DNA of 64,000 nt from Corella eumyota (GCA_963082875.1 OY720098.1:1488001-1552000); one strand, 5' to 3'; shown: positions 23,801-37,387, counted from the first letter of the stretch. Notes: generated by a model not told the origin, from the letters alone. Numbers and translations: made by a program.

Positions 23801-26689
23801 TGTTTTGTTTTATTTTTTTGTGGAATATATTTTTTTAATTGTGTTAAAAATTTACAATTTTTAATTTAAAACTGGGTGAAATTTTACAATATTTTAATTA
23901 AAGTTTTGATCTATTTTATTTAAAACGTACAAAAGTTATTAAATTTTGGGTAAATTAGGTTTTTTTATGTTAATGTTTATTTTAACTGTTTTTGTTTTAA
24001 TTTTTGGGTCCCAAATAAAGTAAACTTTAAAGGTTTTTATTTTTTTACAATTTATTATCTATTTTATGTTTAAAAAGTAGATAAAATTATAAACAAATCA
24101 AAAATAATTTATAGAGTTTAATTACATTAAAAACATATTTTCGTAGCTGTACTATAAAAAAAAATCAAATATATTTTAAATCCAAATTCAATAAAACTAG
24201 AATTTCAAAACTTTTCGCGTTTTTTTTTAGGTCTTGCGTATAATATTACAGTATTGATTAATTACTATTAAACACAAGGTCTCTTATACATTATAACATA
24301 CAGCTGCCTGTGCGTTACAAGTTATCTCTATTATGTGGTATATGATCTTCAGTTAAAATATTTGTTTATGATTAAATATATTGAACTATTCGGGTGGTTA
24401 AGATGGTTTTGTGTTACAAACTTTAAAATCACTTTCTAACCAAGGACTTTTATGTAGGTTTTGATAAATTAATTTAATCAATCAATTGTCAACTTGTTTA
24501 AAGCGGTTTAAGGTCCAATATTAAGCTTCAAAAATTGTTTAATTTTGTTATTATTGATATTTTCCTGGTTTACTATATGTTTTTATTATTAGTGTTTAAA
24601 AAAGATTTTGATGCTGTATATATATATTAATTATCCAGAATAAAACTGGTATTAAGTACCTTAATTATTACACTTTTAGGAGACTTTTTTAAAAATTATT
24701 TACCATTTTATAATTTTACATTTGTTTAAGTTGTATCAGAAACATAGAAAAATTAGTTAGTTTAATTTTTATGATTTTCAAAAATTAAAACTTAGCCTTA
24801 ATAAAACTTTATGTGTATATTTAGATCAAAATAAGTAATCGTGTAAACTATAGTTCATTTAAACATATATACATATAAACACATAAGCACAGTATACTAT
24901 ATATAAATACACTTACAAACGTGCTATTAAAACAGATATTAGTTCACTTTAAACATAATTAAATATAATTTTATTAATATGTCATTTAAAACGAAACTTA
25001 CGATTTAAAATTCGTGTTTAATCGAATAATTCTCTGATACAATGTGTTGTTGAACCTGTAAGTTAAAAGTAAAAGTTAAACAACTTTCATGTACTTTAAA
25101 GATAAGGCGACTGTATAAATATTATACAAACCTACTACTTCTAAAGTGTAGTAATGTCAACATAAAAAATATATAAAAAAATCTGTAAAAATTGAAAATA
25201 AAATATATAATTGCAGTACAAAGTATTGAAAATATTTTTTATTTTAGATTTATTAACTATGTGACTACTCCTTCTAATTATAAAAATGTTCACATTAATA
25301 AAATAGCATAAAAAATTAAAACCCCTTATAAAAGCATTACATATAATTAAATAATTGGTATTTTTACTTCATTAACTTATGTGATATTTTAACACATGCA
25401 ATAAAAATAAGACCATTATATCAATATTATTTAAATCTCTACTATAACTATTTATAAATGAAAGAGTAGAAAAATTAAAAATATTTGCGTAAATTTTAAA
25501 TTTATTAGAAAATTCTTTTAAATTTTATTTGAAATAGTTAAACTTACTTATAAATTTTATCATATGCAATATATTATAGTTTATACGGTGTTGTTACAGG
25601 TTAAATGTATAATGGGTATTGTCCAATACTCTATTTATATTGTCGCCATTTTGTTTAATGTTTTGTTATTTTTATTTTACATTTTTATTTATTTGTGGTT
25701 AACCATAATTGTGAAGCGGATTAGTGTGAGGTTTAAAGGTTCATAAACATAACAGCTTTAAATTGGGATAATTTTTGTTTTAATATTCAGCGTTTTAAAG
25801 ATTTTGTTAAAAAAGTTACAAATTTTAATGTTTTTCTTTAATATTAAATTGGATTGTAATTATAAGGTTATTGTTGGTTTGTATATTGTTTGTTTAAGTA
25901 TTGTTGTAATAATGGTTGATTCTTTACGGTATGTTACGTCACAAATGATAAATAAAACATTAAAATTACCGCGTTTTATATACTATAACATAGTAATACT
26001 TAGTTAAACTACAAAAAGTTAGTTAAAATTATAAATTTACTTAAAAAAAATCAATTTAATTTTGTTGGCATGTTAATTTAAATCAGTGAAAATATATGGT
26101 GAATAAAACCAAGTGTTTATATGTTAATTATTAGATTATACTATTCATAAAAAAGACATTAAACATTCTAACTTAAACCTAATCATTAAATGTTCAATAA
26201 TTTTAATGTAATTTTAAATTATATTTTTGTAAAATGTGTGTATTTTTAAGTCAGTTTAAGATATTAGTAAAAGAGTTATTTAATTATCTAATCACAGTTA
26301 TGTATAAAAATATTCTTACATATGAATTAATAATATGGCAAATAAATGCGTTATTTTAAAAGTTCACCTAAATATGTAAATTTGCTTAAATTCGTGGTCA
26401 ATAAATGAATATTTTACTCTGAATTTAAATAACACAAAAATTTAGGTTAATTTATATTAAATTTTGTTAAAACTTGGTATATTTAACTCAATTATATAAG
26501 CGCCATTTTATTTGCTTTTTTTACAGATTATAATTAGGAAAACTTAATAATTAAAACGGTTATTAATTAACAAACATAAAATGGAATACAAAAGTTACAA
26601 CATACACTAACAAAAGTTGATTTTAAAAACTCAACCAAAAAAATCGGTAACAAAAAAAAACGAAAAAAAATTGAAAAATTTTATCCGAG
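20846..26689. other. SINE-free intergenic DNA
   Basis: AT-rich DNA with no gene seen. A diverged two-copy duplication lies at about 21620-21850 (shared TAGGCCAAAAAG/AGACTAAAAAAG segments), and AATGGT motifs are scattered at about 22090-22400. Open frames of 60-67 codons at 25564-26007 are composed of AT-rich codons and resemble no protein; I do not regard them as genes. Confidence 0.45.
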
Positions 26690-26945
26690 TCGTTACGCTT
26701 TGCCAGAGGTTCAAACAAAACATTTTTAAAAGCGACAAAAAGTCACTTACCTTCGTTGTTCCTTGGTTGTTAGTTGCACAGCCTAACTCCACTTAGAACC
26801 TAGCGTTTCTTATTACAGTTTACCTGTACGACAAACCATAAATCAAAGCTCTAAATGTTAGGTTTTGAATTTCAGTCTGTGACAGTTTTCGCTGTCTAGC
26901 CTACCTCTATCTTTCTCTCACTATATAACTAGACTTATTCTTTTC
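26690..26945 (-). promoter_or_regulatory. Candidate promoter plus non-coding first exon
   Basis: A GC-richer island. Read on the minus strand, it has TATATAG near 26931-26937 and, about 180 bp downstream, a strong splice donor CGAAG|GTAAGTG with the exon ending at 26751. It also contains a GACAG...CTGTC hairpin. This is the arrangement expected of a non-coding first exon, and the next minus-strand gene is Hox3, 12 kb away. The link to Hox3 is inference. Confidence 0.35.
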
Positions 26946-28929
26946 GTTTGTTTAATTCTAGTAAGTTGAAATTATTTTTTTTACTATTTTTTGCTGTATT
27001 TTTTTATTAAAATATTCACAAAATTTTTGGTTGTTTTTTAATCTATATTATTAAAATATTTATACCCAATATAAATTTCTATTTAAATATAATTTAATTT
27101 TATTTAAAACTTTAGGCAATGCTTTCCTTATTTTTTTCGTTTTTTTTGCGAAGTTTTTTTTTATATTTTTTTAAGTGTTTTAAAAACTTAAAGTCAGGTT
27201 GTTGACAGTCTAACTCCGACCTGACAAGTGCACAACTTGAAATATGCCCATTATCAGCCATTGTGACGTCACAAGTTTGTCTTATAGTTTATTTTACAAA
27301 GTAAACTTAACTGGTTTCGAAAAACGCGCAAAATTTTTAACTTTTTTTTGGCTTACCTTAAAAAAAACATTTTTTAAAAATAAAATACGCTTTTTAACAT
27401 ACCTAATGTTAAGTACATATTTATAAAATTATAAAAATACAATTTTTTCAGCTATTTCTAACAATTATTGCCTAATAAAAAAAACTTAAAAAAAATTAAT
27501 AAATTTTTTTTAAATTTTTAGCAAATAAATACTTCAAAAAAATTATTATTTTATTTTAATTATGAAATTTAAAACTTTTAAACTAAATCTGCTGTTACGA
27601 AAGTGACTTTAATTTAAGGAATATTTTACCTAATTTTTTCTTATAATATTTTAAATATTAATCATGTTTTAAAAACTCGAATTTTAGAGCAGTTTTGATT
27701 AATTTTAAAAACCCAAAAAACTAAAAATGTTTTAAAAGTAATATAACAATCAATAATTAAATAAAAAGTTATAAAATTAATTTTTAGTTTAAAAATTGTA
27801 ACTTTTAAAAATCCATTTATTTAATTAAATTAATCAAAAAAAACATTTTTATTTAAAAAAACTATTTAAACTTTGACTTTTTATGCAACATTTAAGATAT
27901 AACTGTTTTTAACCCTAAAACTACCAAAAAACTGCCCAAATTTTGGTTGCAAATTAATCAAATTCAGTTCAAAAAAAGTTTAAAATTGCCCCAAAAAAAT
28001 AAAAATAAACAATTCCAATCTAACAGCTGGCTATTGTGACGATAACAATCAAATTACTTAAAATTATTTTCATTCTACCTCAATAATGTTATATTGTTAA
28101 CTGACAATGATTAATTATTCGGATTGTTATCACAAAAAAACATAATTCTTTCAAGTTTTGAATATAAATCACAACCCGCATTCAAAAGCTTTTAACAATA
28201 TAAATTAAACCACGAAGATACTTAAGGTTTTTCTATTTTAAGCTATACGTTTTTCCTGTTTAAAAGTGTTTTAAAAATTGATTAAATTTGCTCTTTTATA
28301 TCAAAAACTTTAATATTTCAGTTTTATTTTAAAAAACGCAAAACATTCAAAAGGTTCGTTCTAGTTATATCGTCCTTATGACGTCATTACACCAAAAATG
28401 ACGTCATATCAGGTATTTAAATGGATATTTTTGATATGAACAACGTATATGCGTGTAATAGTTAGTTGACTATTACGTCACAAGGCTCAACATCTCCGAA
28501 TCAAATCCATTTAGATTTTACTGATTTAATCAATTAATGATTTTGTGTCAAAACCTGAAAGCGACTGCTTGCCAAAATTTGATTATAATTATATGACCTG
28601 CTCTTCTTAAATATAGGAATATTATTGAAAATGTTTAAATTATTTTGGCTTCTTTTTTAAAATTACGAAAACATGTTTTTAAACATTTTAATCGACCTTA
28701 TTATAAATATGTTATGTTATGTCGCTTCTGACCCGATCTAAAAACGCTTTTTAGGAATTTTTTTATATTAATAAACCTAATTTATATAATAGTTTAATGA
28801 ACTGGTTATTGTATTAGATTAGGTTATGTAATTATAATAATATGTCGCTTATATACTGCGCTTTAATAATGCTTATAATTTTTTTTTATAAACGTTTTAT
28901 ATACGGTAATGTACTGATTATGGTGTTTT
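26946..28929. other. Intergenic DNA with CRE pair
   Basis: AT-rich, no gene. Features seen are TGACGTCA near 27262, a pair of TGACGTCA near 28379 and 28398, TGATTAAT (a PBX-HOX-type site) near 28108, and an imperfect inverted repeat with GATAACAATC / GATTGTTATC arms at about 28036-28135. Confidence 0.4.
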
Positions 28930-29435
28930 GATTGCGCGCCAAAAGGTTTCGGGTTCGAGTCGCACTAATGCCACACTATTTGTCCTTAATTCTAGCGTTT
29001 ACAGATAGCTTAAACACACCAAAAGGTTTCGGGTTCGAGTCGCACTAATACCACACTATTTGTCCTTAATTCTAGCGTTTACAGTTAGCTTAAACACACC
29101 AAAAGGTTTCGGGATCGAGCCGCACTAATGCCACATTGTTCACCCTTAAACCCAGCGTTTATGGATAGCTTAAACACACCAAAAGGTTTCGGGTTCGAGC
29201 CGCACTAATGCTACACTATTCACTCTTAAACCCAGCGTTTATGGATAGCTTAAACACACCAAAAGGTTTCGGGTTCGAGCCGCACTAATGCCACATTATT
29301 CACCCTTGAGCCTGGCGTTTACGGTTAGCTTAAACACTCCAAAAGCTTTCGGGTTCGAGTCGCACTAGTCCCACATTATTCACCCTTAAGCCCTGCGTTT
29401 ATGGATAGCTTAAACACGTCACAACAGCACTATCT
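28930..29435 (+). repeat. Family-2 SINE, ~six tandem 80-bp units
   Basis: Units with GGTTTCGGGTTCGAGYCGCAC recur every 80-81 bp from 28945 to 29350 and end in AAACACGTCACAACAGCAC. The structure matches the array in Hox3 intron 4. It is the first mobile element met upstream of Hox3. Confidence 0.85.
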
Positions 29436-29999
29436 TGTCTATTAAAAAAACTACAACCAAAACTTTAAGTGAGATGATAATCATAAATAAAAAAAAATAA
29501 AAAATAAAACAAAATTTGTTTAATATACAAAATAAAAATCATATTTTTAGTAAGTGATAATAGGTCCTATACTAAATGTTTTAATATTTTTTAAAATAAA
29601 GTTTTAAACCCATTAAAATCAGGTTTTTTAACATATTTATAGGTTTTAAAATTTATAATTTAGGCTAACTAAACAAAGATTAAATCATCAATTATTTTTT
29701 ATACCTATTGTTGTTACTGTTACGTAATAAGCCTAAAAAAAGGCAATAATATTGATTTATATAAAAATATAAAAATATTTTATTTTAGGTATGAAACATT
29801 TACATATTAAACCTAAAATATATATTTAGAATAGGAAAATCAATAAAATGTCTTTTAAATATAATATAGTAAGAATAATAATATTTTTAAATTACACTTT
29901 ATATTTATAAAGTATTACTAAATGAATTACAAAAAAAATCAAAAAATTATCCATAAATATATTTAAATGTTTTATGAAATCCTATTTTTATATTACATT

Positions 30000-30225
30000 G
30001 GAAAAGGGTGTGCTTCTGTGACATGTTTTAAGCTATCTCATAAACACTGAGCTTAAGGGCAAATAGTGTGGCATTGGTGCGGCTCAAACCCGTAACCTTT
30101 TAGTGTGTTTAAGCTATCAGTAAACGCCAGGCTTATGGGTGAATAATATGGAATTGGTGCGGCTCGAACACGAAACCTTTTGACCAATAATTCGATGCCA
30201 TAACTAACACACTACTGAACTAATA
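30000..30225 (-). repeat. Family-2 SINE, minus orientation
   Basis: Reverse complement of the family-2 unit: GTTTAAGCTATC...TAAACGCC...GTGCGGCTCGAAC, about two units. The head region CCATAACTAAC lies at the right-hand end. Confidence 0.8.
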
Positions 30226-32819
30226 GTTAGAACACATTTTAATTTGATGTTGTTTGTAATCTAAAACTATCCTAAACATTCACGAAAAAAAATTTTTGTT
30301 ACTAATTTTTTGTTTTTTATTTTAGTGGCCCTTTAAAAATACAAGTGTTAACAAAAATTTGATGGCAAATTACAACCAAGGTTGTAATCATACCAAGGTT
30401 ATTTGCAAATAATGCTGCAGTAACAGCGCACCCTAGCGTATACACAAAATTGCAAAATATCAAAAATTATGCAAAAAAAAAAAACTTTTTTAACAAACTT
30501 TTAAAATATTTTTTTCTGGTTTGCTTTAATTCAATTTAATGTTAAACAGTTTGCAGTTGCCTGGATTTATTTATTTAACAAATTAATTTTATTTAAACAT
30601 TGAATTATCAAAATAATAATATTAATAATGCCTAATACATTCAATGAAGCAATTAATAACACTAATTATGAATAAAAATTATAATTTAAAAATATTTATT
30701 TAAATTAACTTTATTGATTTAAAAAGATTTTCACTTGTCTAGTACCCAAAAAAATTACAAAAAAAAACATTTTTAAAATTATTTATTAGTTAAAAAAATA
30801 AAATTTTTTATTTAAATTAAAAAAAGTTAAAATTAAAATGAAATGATTTTCTGTGAAGTTTTTCTAATATAAAATCAAGTTAAAACTTTTCAAAGCACAT
30901 ATATCATGTCCTGCTATAGTATCGGGTTAATAATAAATGGGTAAGGGGTATACGTTACAGTATACTGGATTTTAACAAAGAAAATCCTGAAATCTGATAA
31001 TAGCTTGACTTGGGAAAGTTAAGGCTTATATAGGGTCGCTATATATAAAACCTAATGATCCTTATCTTTAATGGGAATTAAAAATTTGGGAAAAAATTGA
31101 CAGATGCGATTTTCTTTGTTTGTTTTTTATGTTTTTGATATTCTTTAATTTGATTTGGTTTTATACTGGCATCTTGCGTTTTTTTTGGTAACTTTATTAA
31201 AAGATAATTCGAACTTTTATTCTTTTTTTAACTTTATTTATTTATTTAGGTAATTTTAAAACGAATTTTAATAAATTTTATTTTATTTTTAACGTTTTTT
31301 TTGACAAATCTATAAAAGAAAACTTGAAGAGTTAATACATTGTTTTTTTTTTATATATTATTTATTTATTTTATACAAAAACTTTAAAAAAAATACAAAA
31401 TCTTAAAAAAAAAAACTATACATCTATAAATTCAACTAAAAAATATTAGTTTGTAAAATAAAAAAAAAGAAGTAGACAAAATATTTATATATAGTTTTAT
31501 TTATTCTGACTTTATACAAATATATTGCTTTATTTTTTATTAATATTAGGACCTAAATTATATATTTTTTTCTATTTTAAAAACATTTAAAAAATTAATT
31601 TCGTTTTTCTATAAATATACAAACAGATGTAAATCTAATTTTATATAATGGTATTGCTAATGCCTTATTTATAATATTACAATAAATATAAAGTTTACAT
31701 AGTTGTGAATTTAAGCCTAATAAACATAAATAAAATACTCGAAAATTAATCAAATGCTCATCTATTATCTTGTTTAAAAATTAGCTTTATTATAACAGGC
31801 ATCATAACTTTATTATTACTACACAATATATAATTATTTTAAAATATCAATTTAAGTTTTACTAAAATTTATATTTTTATTGGTTTTGCGTTTTTTTAAT
31901 TTATAAACCGCTGATGAATTAGGTCGTTTATCATATGTGACATACTACAAACAAAATGGCGTGAATTTATCAATTTTAAATTTAACGCATATTTAAATTC
32001 GGTTATTTTACATTTAAAGAAAATAACTAAAATTTATCAAATTTAAAAAACATTACATTTTTTTGAAACTTTAAAATTTTGTGTAAAGTATAAAAATATT
32101 ATTTGTGTTTTAAGAGTAAAATTAGAAAAAAATGCGCTGTTATTTAATAGTCTATTAACATTAATTTAAAATAACATTAATTTAAAAGTTATATTTTATT
32201 AAAACTTTAATGTTTTTTTATAAGTAAAACAACAATAATATTCATGTATTGAAAATTAAGTTAACCTTAAAACATTATGCTGTTATTTAATTGAATATTA
32301 ATATAAACTACCAAAAACCTAAAATACATGTGTTTTAAATTTAAAACTAGTCCATCAAATTTTAAAATTTAAAAAATAAATAAATAAAAAACCCTTTTTT
32401 AAACCAAAAATAAAAAAGCACAACTATAAAAATGTAAGCTAAGATTTTTAACATTTTAGTCCTTACATTTTAAACTAATATAATGCATTATTTATATATC
32501 TTCTTCAATGTCAAAAACGAAAATTATATTAACGTTGCCAAAATAAAAACGTCTTCCAAAAACAATATTTACTACAATATCCTTATTTTACTTGACAGCT
32601 TAATTAAAAAGGCAAATATTCTATGTATCAAATAATATTTAAAGTCATAATTTATTTAGAAAAATACTCTAAAAGTCACATGTTAGGCAGATATTAATTG
32701 TATACCTATATATAAATCAAATTTAATTAAATTTTACATATTTATTTTATTGATAATAACTTGATATAAATCATTATCTTGCCCTAATAAATCGTTTTAT
32801 TTAAGTAATAATAAATACC
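30226..32819. other. AT-rich intergenic DNA
   Basis: Extremely AT-rich, with long poly-A and poly-T tracts and no recognisable gene or repeat family. Confidence 0.4.
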
Positions 32820-33490
32820 ATTCTTTTCGAGGTTTACTGTCATTCTGGTATCACATAAACTTCGTTTATTCTACTCCTGTAAGCTACCTTGTCAAATAGA
32901 CGCCAAACTACGTTGTCTCTCTACGAAATGATTAATGTTCGAACCTCTTTTTTTCTATCAAAATATTGCTGTTTGTTTAAGGCCCGTTGTAGCGCTGCGT
33001 GTGGTAGTAGGTACACTCTCTATTTTAAGGTTTCAACGTTGAAAACGAAAACCGAAATTAAGAAAAATTTACAGTTGTTATTATACGAGGTTTAACTCTG
33101 CGTTTTACGAATTAAAGTTATAAAAATTGGACGAGAATTTGTGCTGTAATTACGTTTTTATCGTTGTTGTGTGTTTTAGCATTAATTACTTGAAGGTAAA
33201 TCACTCAGCGAACGATTAAAACGAATTACCGCGGAGCGTAATTATTGTGAACCCTAAAAAAGACAGAGTCAAAATTTAACCGAATCAAAAAGCTGTTATC
33301 TTTCGCTATGTAGCGAACCCAACGTTGCGTAAATGATATATTACATTCTTCTTCTAATTTAGGGCTCGAAAACGCGATGATTGACAGCTCGATCCCACCC
33401 AGTCCGGTGTTTTTTATGATCCAATTATTTCATTTTAACCTTGGTAATGTGCGCTAAAATTTCGAGTTTATTTTTTCGAAACTTCAAAGT
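32820..33490. promoter_or_regulatory. Candidate Hox enhancer with PBX-MEIS site
   Basis: The largest GC-richer island between Hox3 and Hox4. It holds TGATTAAT (32929-32936), a PBX-HOX-type site, and TGATTGACAG (33378-33387), the exact composite PBX-MEIS/PREP decamer. In vertebrate Hox clusters such paired sites drive auto- and cross-regulation by Hox proteins. It also contains CCGCGGAGCG and GCTATGTAGC. A 68-codon open frame at 32889 has no protein resemblance. Confidence 0.5.
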
Positions 33491-35140
33491 AAATTTTGCG
33501 CGGGAAAAAATAAGAAAAAATGTAAAAAAAAGGTTCGCGCGTTTTTAAAAATTAAGTTCAAAAATTCACCACCAAAAAAACACTTAAAAATATTTAAATT
33601 TACTTTTTTAATTTTATAATACAAAATAAATGAAATAAAAATAAATTTAACCTTTTAAATGGCGCTAAAAATTAGGCTTTTTCATTTTTATTTACAAAAA
33701 CCTATTTTTAAATTTATAAACAAATTAAAAATTAAATTCACAAAACATTGTTTCAAATTTTGATGAACGATCCAGAATCTCTTTTGTTACAATTGATCGA
33801 CGTATTGTGTAAACTATGACGTCATAATTGCTAATTGTTAGTCTGGTGATCTAAAATCGTTGTATACAATTAAATATTAATGCAGTTTACATTTAATTTT
33901 GGAATTAAACACCTAAACAGAACGAATTTGAAACACATCTGGTTTTTGATTTTAATTCAACAATTTGGTTTATTTTTTGGAAACATTTTGAAATTTCTTT
34001 TAAACATTTTGAATAATTGAAAGCAATTTTAAATCAATTTTGGATAACCTCTAAACACAGAAATAAATATTGTGTTAAACTTTAAACAACTTTAAAAAAG
34101 GTTTTTATTTTTTAAACAACTGTGTTTAGAATATATTAAATGTGACATTATATAAAAATGAAGCAATTTTTAAATAGAAAATTAAAAATAATAATGTTTT
34201 TAGTCTGTAACGGTAACAGTCTAATATTTACATCTATAATGTAACGATTTATTACTAACATTTAAACATAAATAATGACTTTTCAGTTTTATTAATATAT
34301 TATTACCTTTTTTTGAAATATTTTTCTAAATTTTTGTACTTTTTATGTGGTTTTAATAAGAAATTGTAAATCATATATTTTAAGATTTTTTTAAATGTTT
34401 GTCAATTATTTTTTTTAAATGTGTTTAATTATATCAGATTTTTATAAAACCAATCAATGTAACTACAGCACAAATTTAACATTTTTATAAAAACAAAAAA
34501 AATTGTTTTATTGGATAATAAATTAACAAAATTAATTAAGTTTTTAACTTATATACATACTGCCATTTTTTACAAATTGTTTTTGACAATAATATTTATA
34601 AATAATGTTTAAGTCCTTGGACATACAAAAAAAAATTTTAATGTTAAATTTATAATATGTATGAAAACTCTATAATCATTAGCTTATAGATTTCATAACA
34701 TTATAAATTTTTTTTTTTTTTTAAAAATACTAAAAATCTTATATTGTTTTTTATCTTTAGATATTTAATAATAAACTAATAAACAAAAATAACTTTATGT
34801 TAAACATAATATAAACTTCAAACTATTTATTTGATAATTTAAAATAAAAGTAATTTTTGTATCGTAAACATTAAAGGTATTAACTAAATTTCATAAGAAA
34901 ACTTACAAATTTGCATTTAAATGTTACTGTGCAATTTTTCCTGTATTTACTACCTTATAAATCACTTGTCTTTAAACTAATTTATTATAATTCAAACCTT
35001 CCAATAACAAACAATATATTTGTCTTATAATACTTAAGCTTATTGAACTTTTAAATCTGTACACACTAAAGCGCTTGGCCTTCAAAAATAATGATTAACG
35101 GCTACAAATGATTTAAGAATTAGCCGCTTATTCACTTACC
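33491..35140. other. AT-rich intergenic DNA
   Basis: No gene seen. One TGACGTCA lies near 33818. Poly-A/T tracts dominate. Confidence 0.4.
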
Positions 35141-35149
35141 CCGCTGTGT

Positions 35150-35345
35150 GATATTTTGGAATCAGTTGACTAGTTTTGAGTGTCATTAATCAAGTATTTG
35201 TTTGAGTTGAAAAGCGTAAAAACTCGGGAAAAACTCTTGCTGGGCGACGAGCTTTGTAAACTTCGTCCCTTGGGGGTTTCGGCCCTTTTATTTCGGTCCC
35301 TTAACAGCGCAGTATCCTCCAAAAAAACAATTATTTTATCAAAAA
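35150..35345. other. Unexplained GC-rich block
   Basis: Sharply different in composition from its surroundings, with GGGCGACGAGC, CTTGGGGGTTTCGGCCC and GGTCCCTTAACAGCGCAG. Both strands are open here for about 70 codons, which is expected when stop-rich AT sequence gives way to GC-rich sequence. The translations match nothing I know. It could be an enhancer, a short exon or an insertion. Confidence 0.3.
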
Positions 35346-35544
35346 TTTTTAAACGATTTATTCGATTGATATTTAGCACAAAATTAGTTTTATTGTTAAC
35401 TTGAAAACATAAAAAATTAACGTTATATTGTTATGATCATTTTAAAATACCATTTTACTATATTTAAATAGGTTTTAAATTTGATTATACTTTAGTCTAT
35501 ATACACAAGTAGCAATCTAAAATTTAATAATTTTTAGACTAAAA

Positions 35545-35700
35545 ACGTTGGATTACGAGCCGAACGGTTTCGGGTTCGAACCGCACCATTGCCACACTAT
35601 TCGCCCTTGCGCCCGGCGTTTACGGATAGCTCAAAACACGTCACAATATCACACCCTTACCCCATAAAAAAACCTATCACCTTAAGGTGACATGGAAAAA
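35545..35700 (+). repeat. Family-2 SINE, single unit with 3' end
   Basis: One B-box unit (CGGGTTCGAACCGCACC), GCGTTTACGGATAGC, ACACGTCACAATATCACACCC and then CACCTTAAGGTGACATGG. This copy shows the unamplified form and a palindromic CACCTTAAGGTG near the 3' end. Confidence 0.8.
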
Positions 35701-37387
35701 AAAACTAAATAACGAACAAAAAAGTAGTTTTAGAAAATGGCGCAGTGCGACATCTTGAGGTTTTAAGAAATTGATTTTTCGCGAAAAATCACAAAATATT
35801 TTGTTTTAAAATTTAATATTTGATTGTTAATACTAATAAAAGGTTATGCACATATGTTAAACCTTAATTTAAATGTTAAAAAGAACAAGCAAATTTGTTT
35901 AAAAATATACATGACATCATGGCTTTGTTTTTATTATTCATTTACTCTATAATGTTGGTTAAAAAATCAAAATAGGGGTTAATATTTGTATCATACATAT
36001 ATTGCTTAACATTTAATAACATTATAGCTATTTTTTGTTATACAATAAATCTAAAATCTGTTATAAAATACACATCAGTATTTAAAACAATAGCGTTTAA
36101 AAAAAAATCCAACAAAAGTGGTTTTACTATAAATTGTTAGGCTTATTATGGAAAATAATTCTATTGTTTAATTTTAATGAAATCTAAAGTTTAAAAAATT
36201 GCACAATTCTAGTTTAAAAGGCAAATGTTACTTACCTATAGTTTAGAGTTATCCATATTCGGTTTTAATCCACTTTTGCACCGACATTTTAACTTTTGGT
36301 TTAACTTCCATTTGTTTCAGTTAATTACTTTAAAAAAGAAGTAAAAAAAATCTAATTTTTAACCATCAGTCTAAATTAATTATTTTTTTAACGTTGCTAA
36401 ATTATTTAATTGTTCTTTTTAAACCAAATATATGTTTTTAAAAGTATTATAAAAGTACTAAAACAATAGCCGAATATTTTTAACTACCGATTAAACAAAT
36501 AAATTTGTATTCGTTATTATAAAAATAAGCGTAAATTTCACAATTCCTGTAACTGAAAAACCTGAAAATTTTAGGCCTGTAGGTTTTACTTTATTAATGT
36601 TACATAACATATTTAATAAACAGCATTATTATTAGATACTTATGAAGTTAAAAACCTTATATAATTTTTGATAATCTTCAAAAGTTTTTTTACATACTTT
36701 CTACTCTGGCAAAGATATTAAATATATATATAAGCTGTTCCAATTAAAAAAAACGACTTATTTTTTAAAAACTTTAACTTGAACTATTGAATAACCAAGT
36801 TTAGGATTTAAATAAGGAAATGCTTCGTTGTATCAGCTAAGGTAATTTAATACAACTACAACTAAAGCTAGGTGAAATGTTTTGACATTTTTCTGTTTCT
36901 TTTACTTAACTTTTTGTCTGGTTTTTGTGATTTATAGGAATTGCAAAATGACAAAGACGTCGTTTGTTATAATTAAAACTGGCAGCTGGGTTCACTTTAG
37001 TTTAAAGTTTAAGTGCAAACTCATTTAGGTAAAAATACAAAGTTTTTTAATGTTTTTATCTAAATACTTTTAACTTGGTTCTGTTGTTTTTGGTCTTTGT
37101 AGGAGGTATAATTTAGTACTATTAAAATTAAAATTAAACATAAAAAATTAACTTAAAAATTGCTAAAATTAAAAATATATTTTTGTACCAAATTTATGCT
37201 AAAAGAACGTACTGTAATAATAGCTGTTTGTAGTTAATTACAATATGCCTTAACACTTCAAAGGCCGAACTTTACAAGCTCAACTTTAAAGCAACCAAAA
37301 TAAAATTATATTAATTTTTTTCGGGTAATTTGTTTTAGTGCAAATTTAAGGTTAAGTTAATTGTATTGAAAACATTTTTGTATATTT
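35701..37387. other. AT-rich intergenic DNA
   Basis: No gene or known repeat. Poly-A/T tracts and scattered short motifs only. Confidence 0.4.

Noticed and set aside
25564-26007. Two plus-strand frames of 60 and 67 codons rich in hydrophobic residues
   Set aside because: Hydrophobic character follows from T-rich DNA; no start context or family match.
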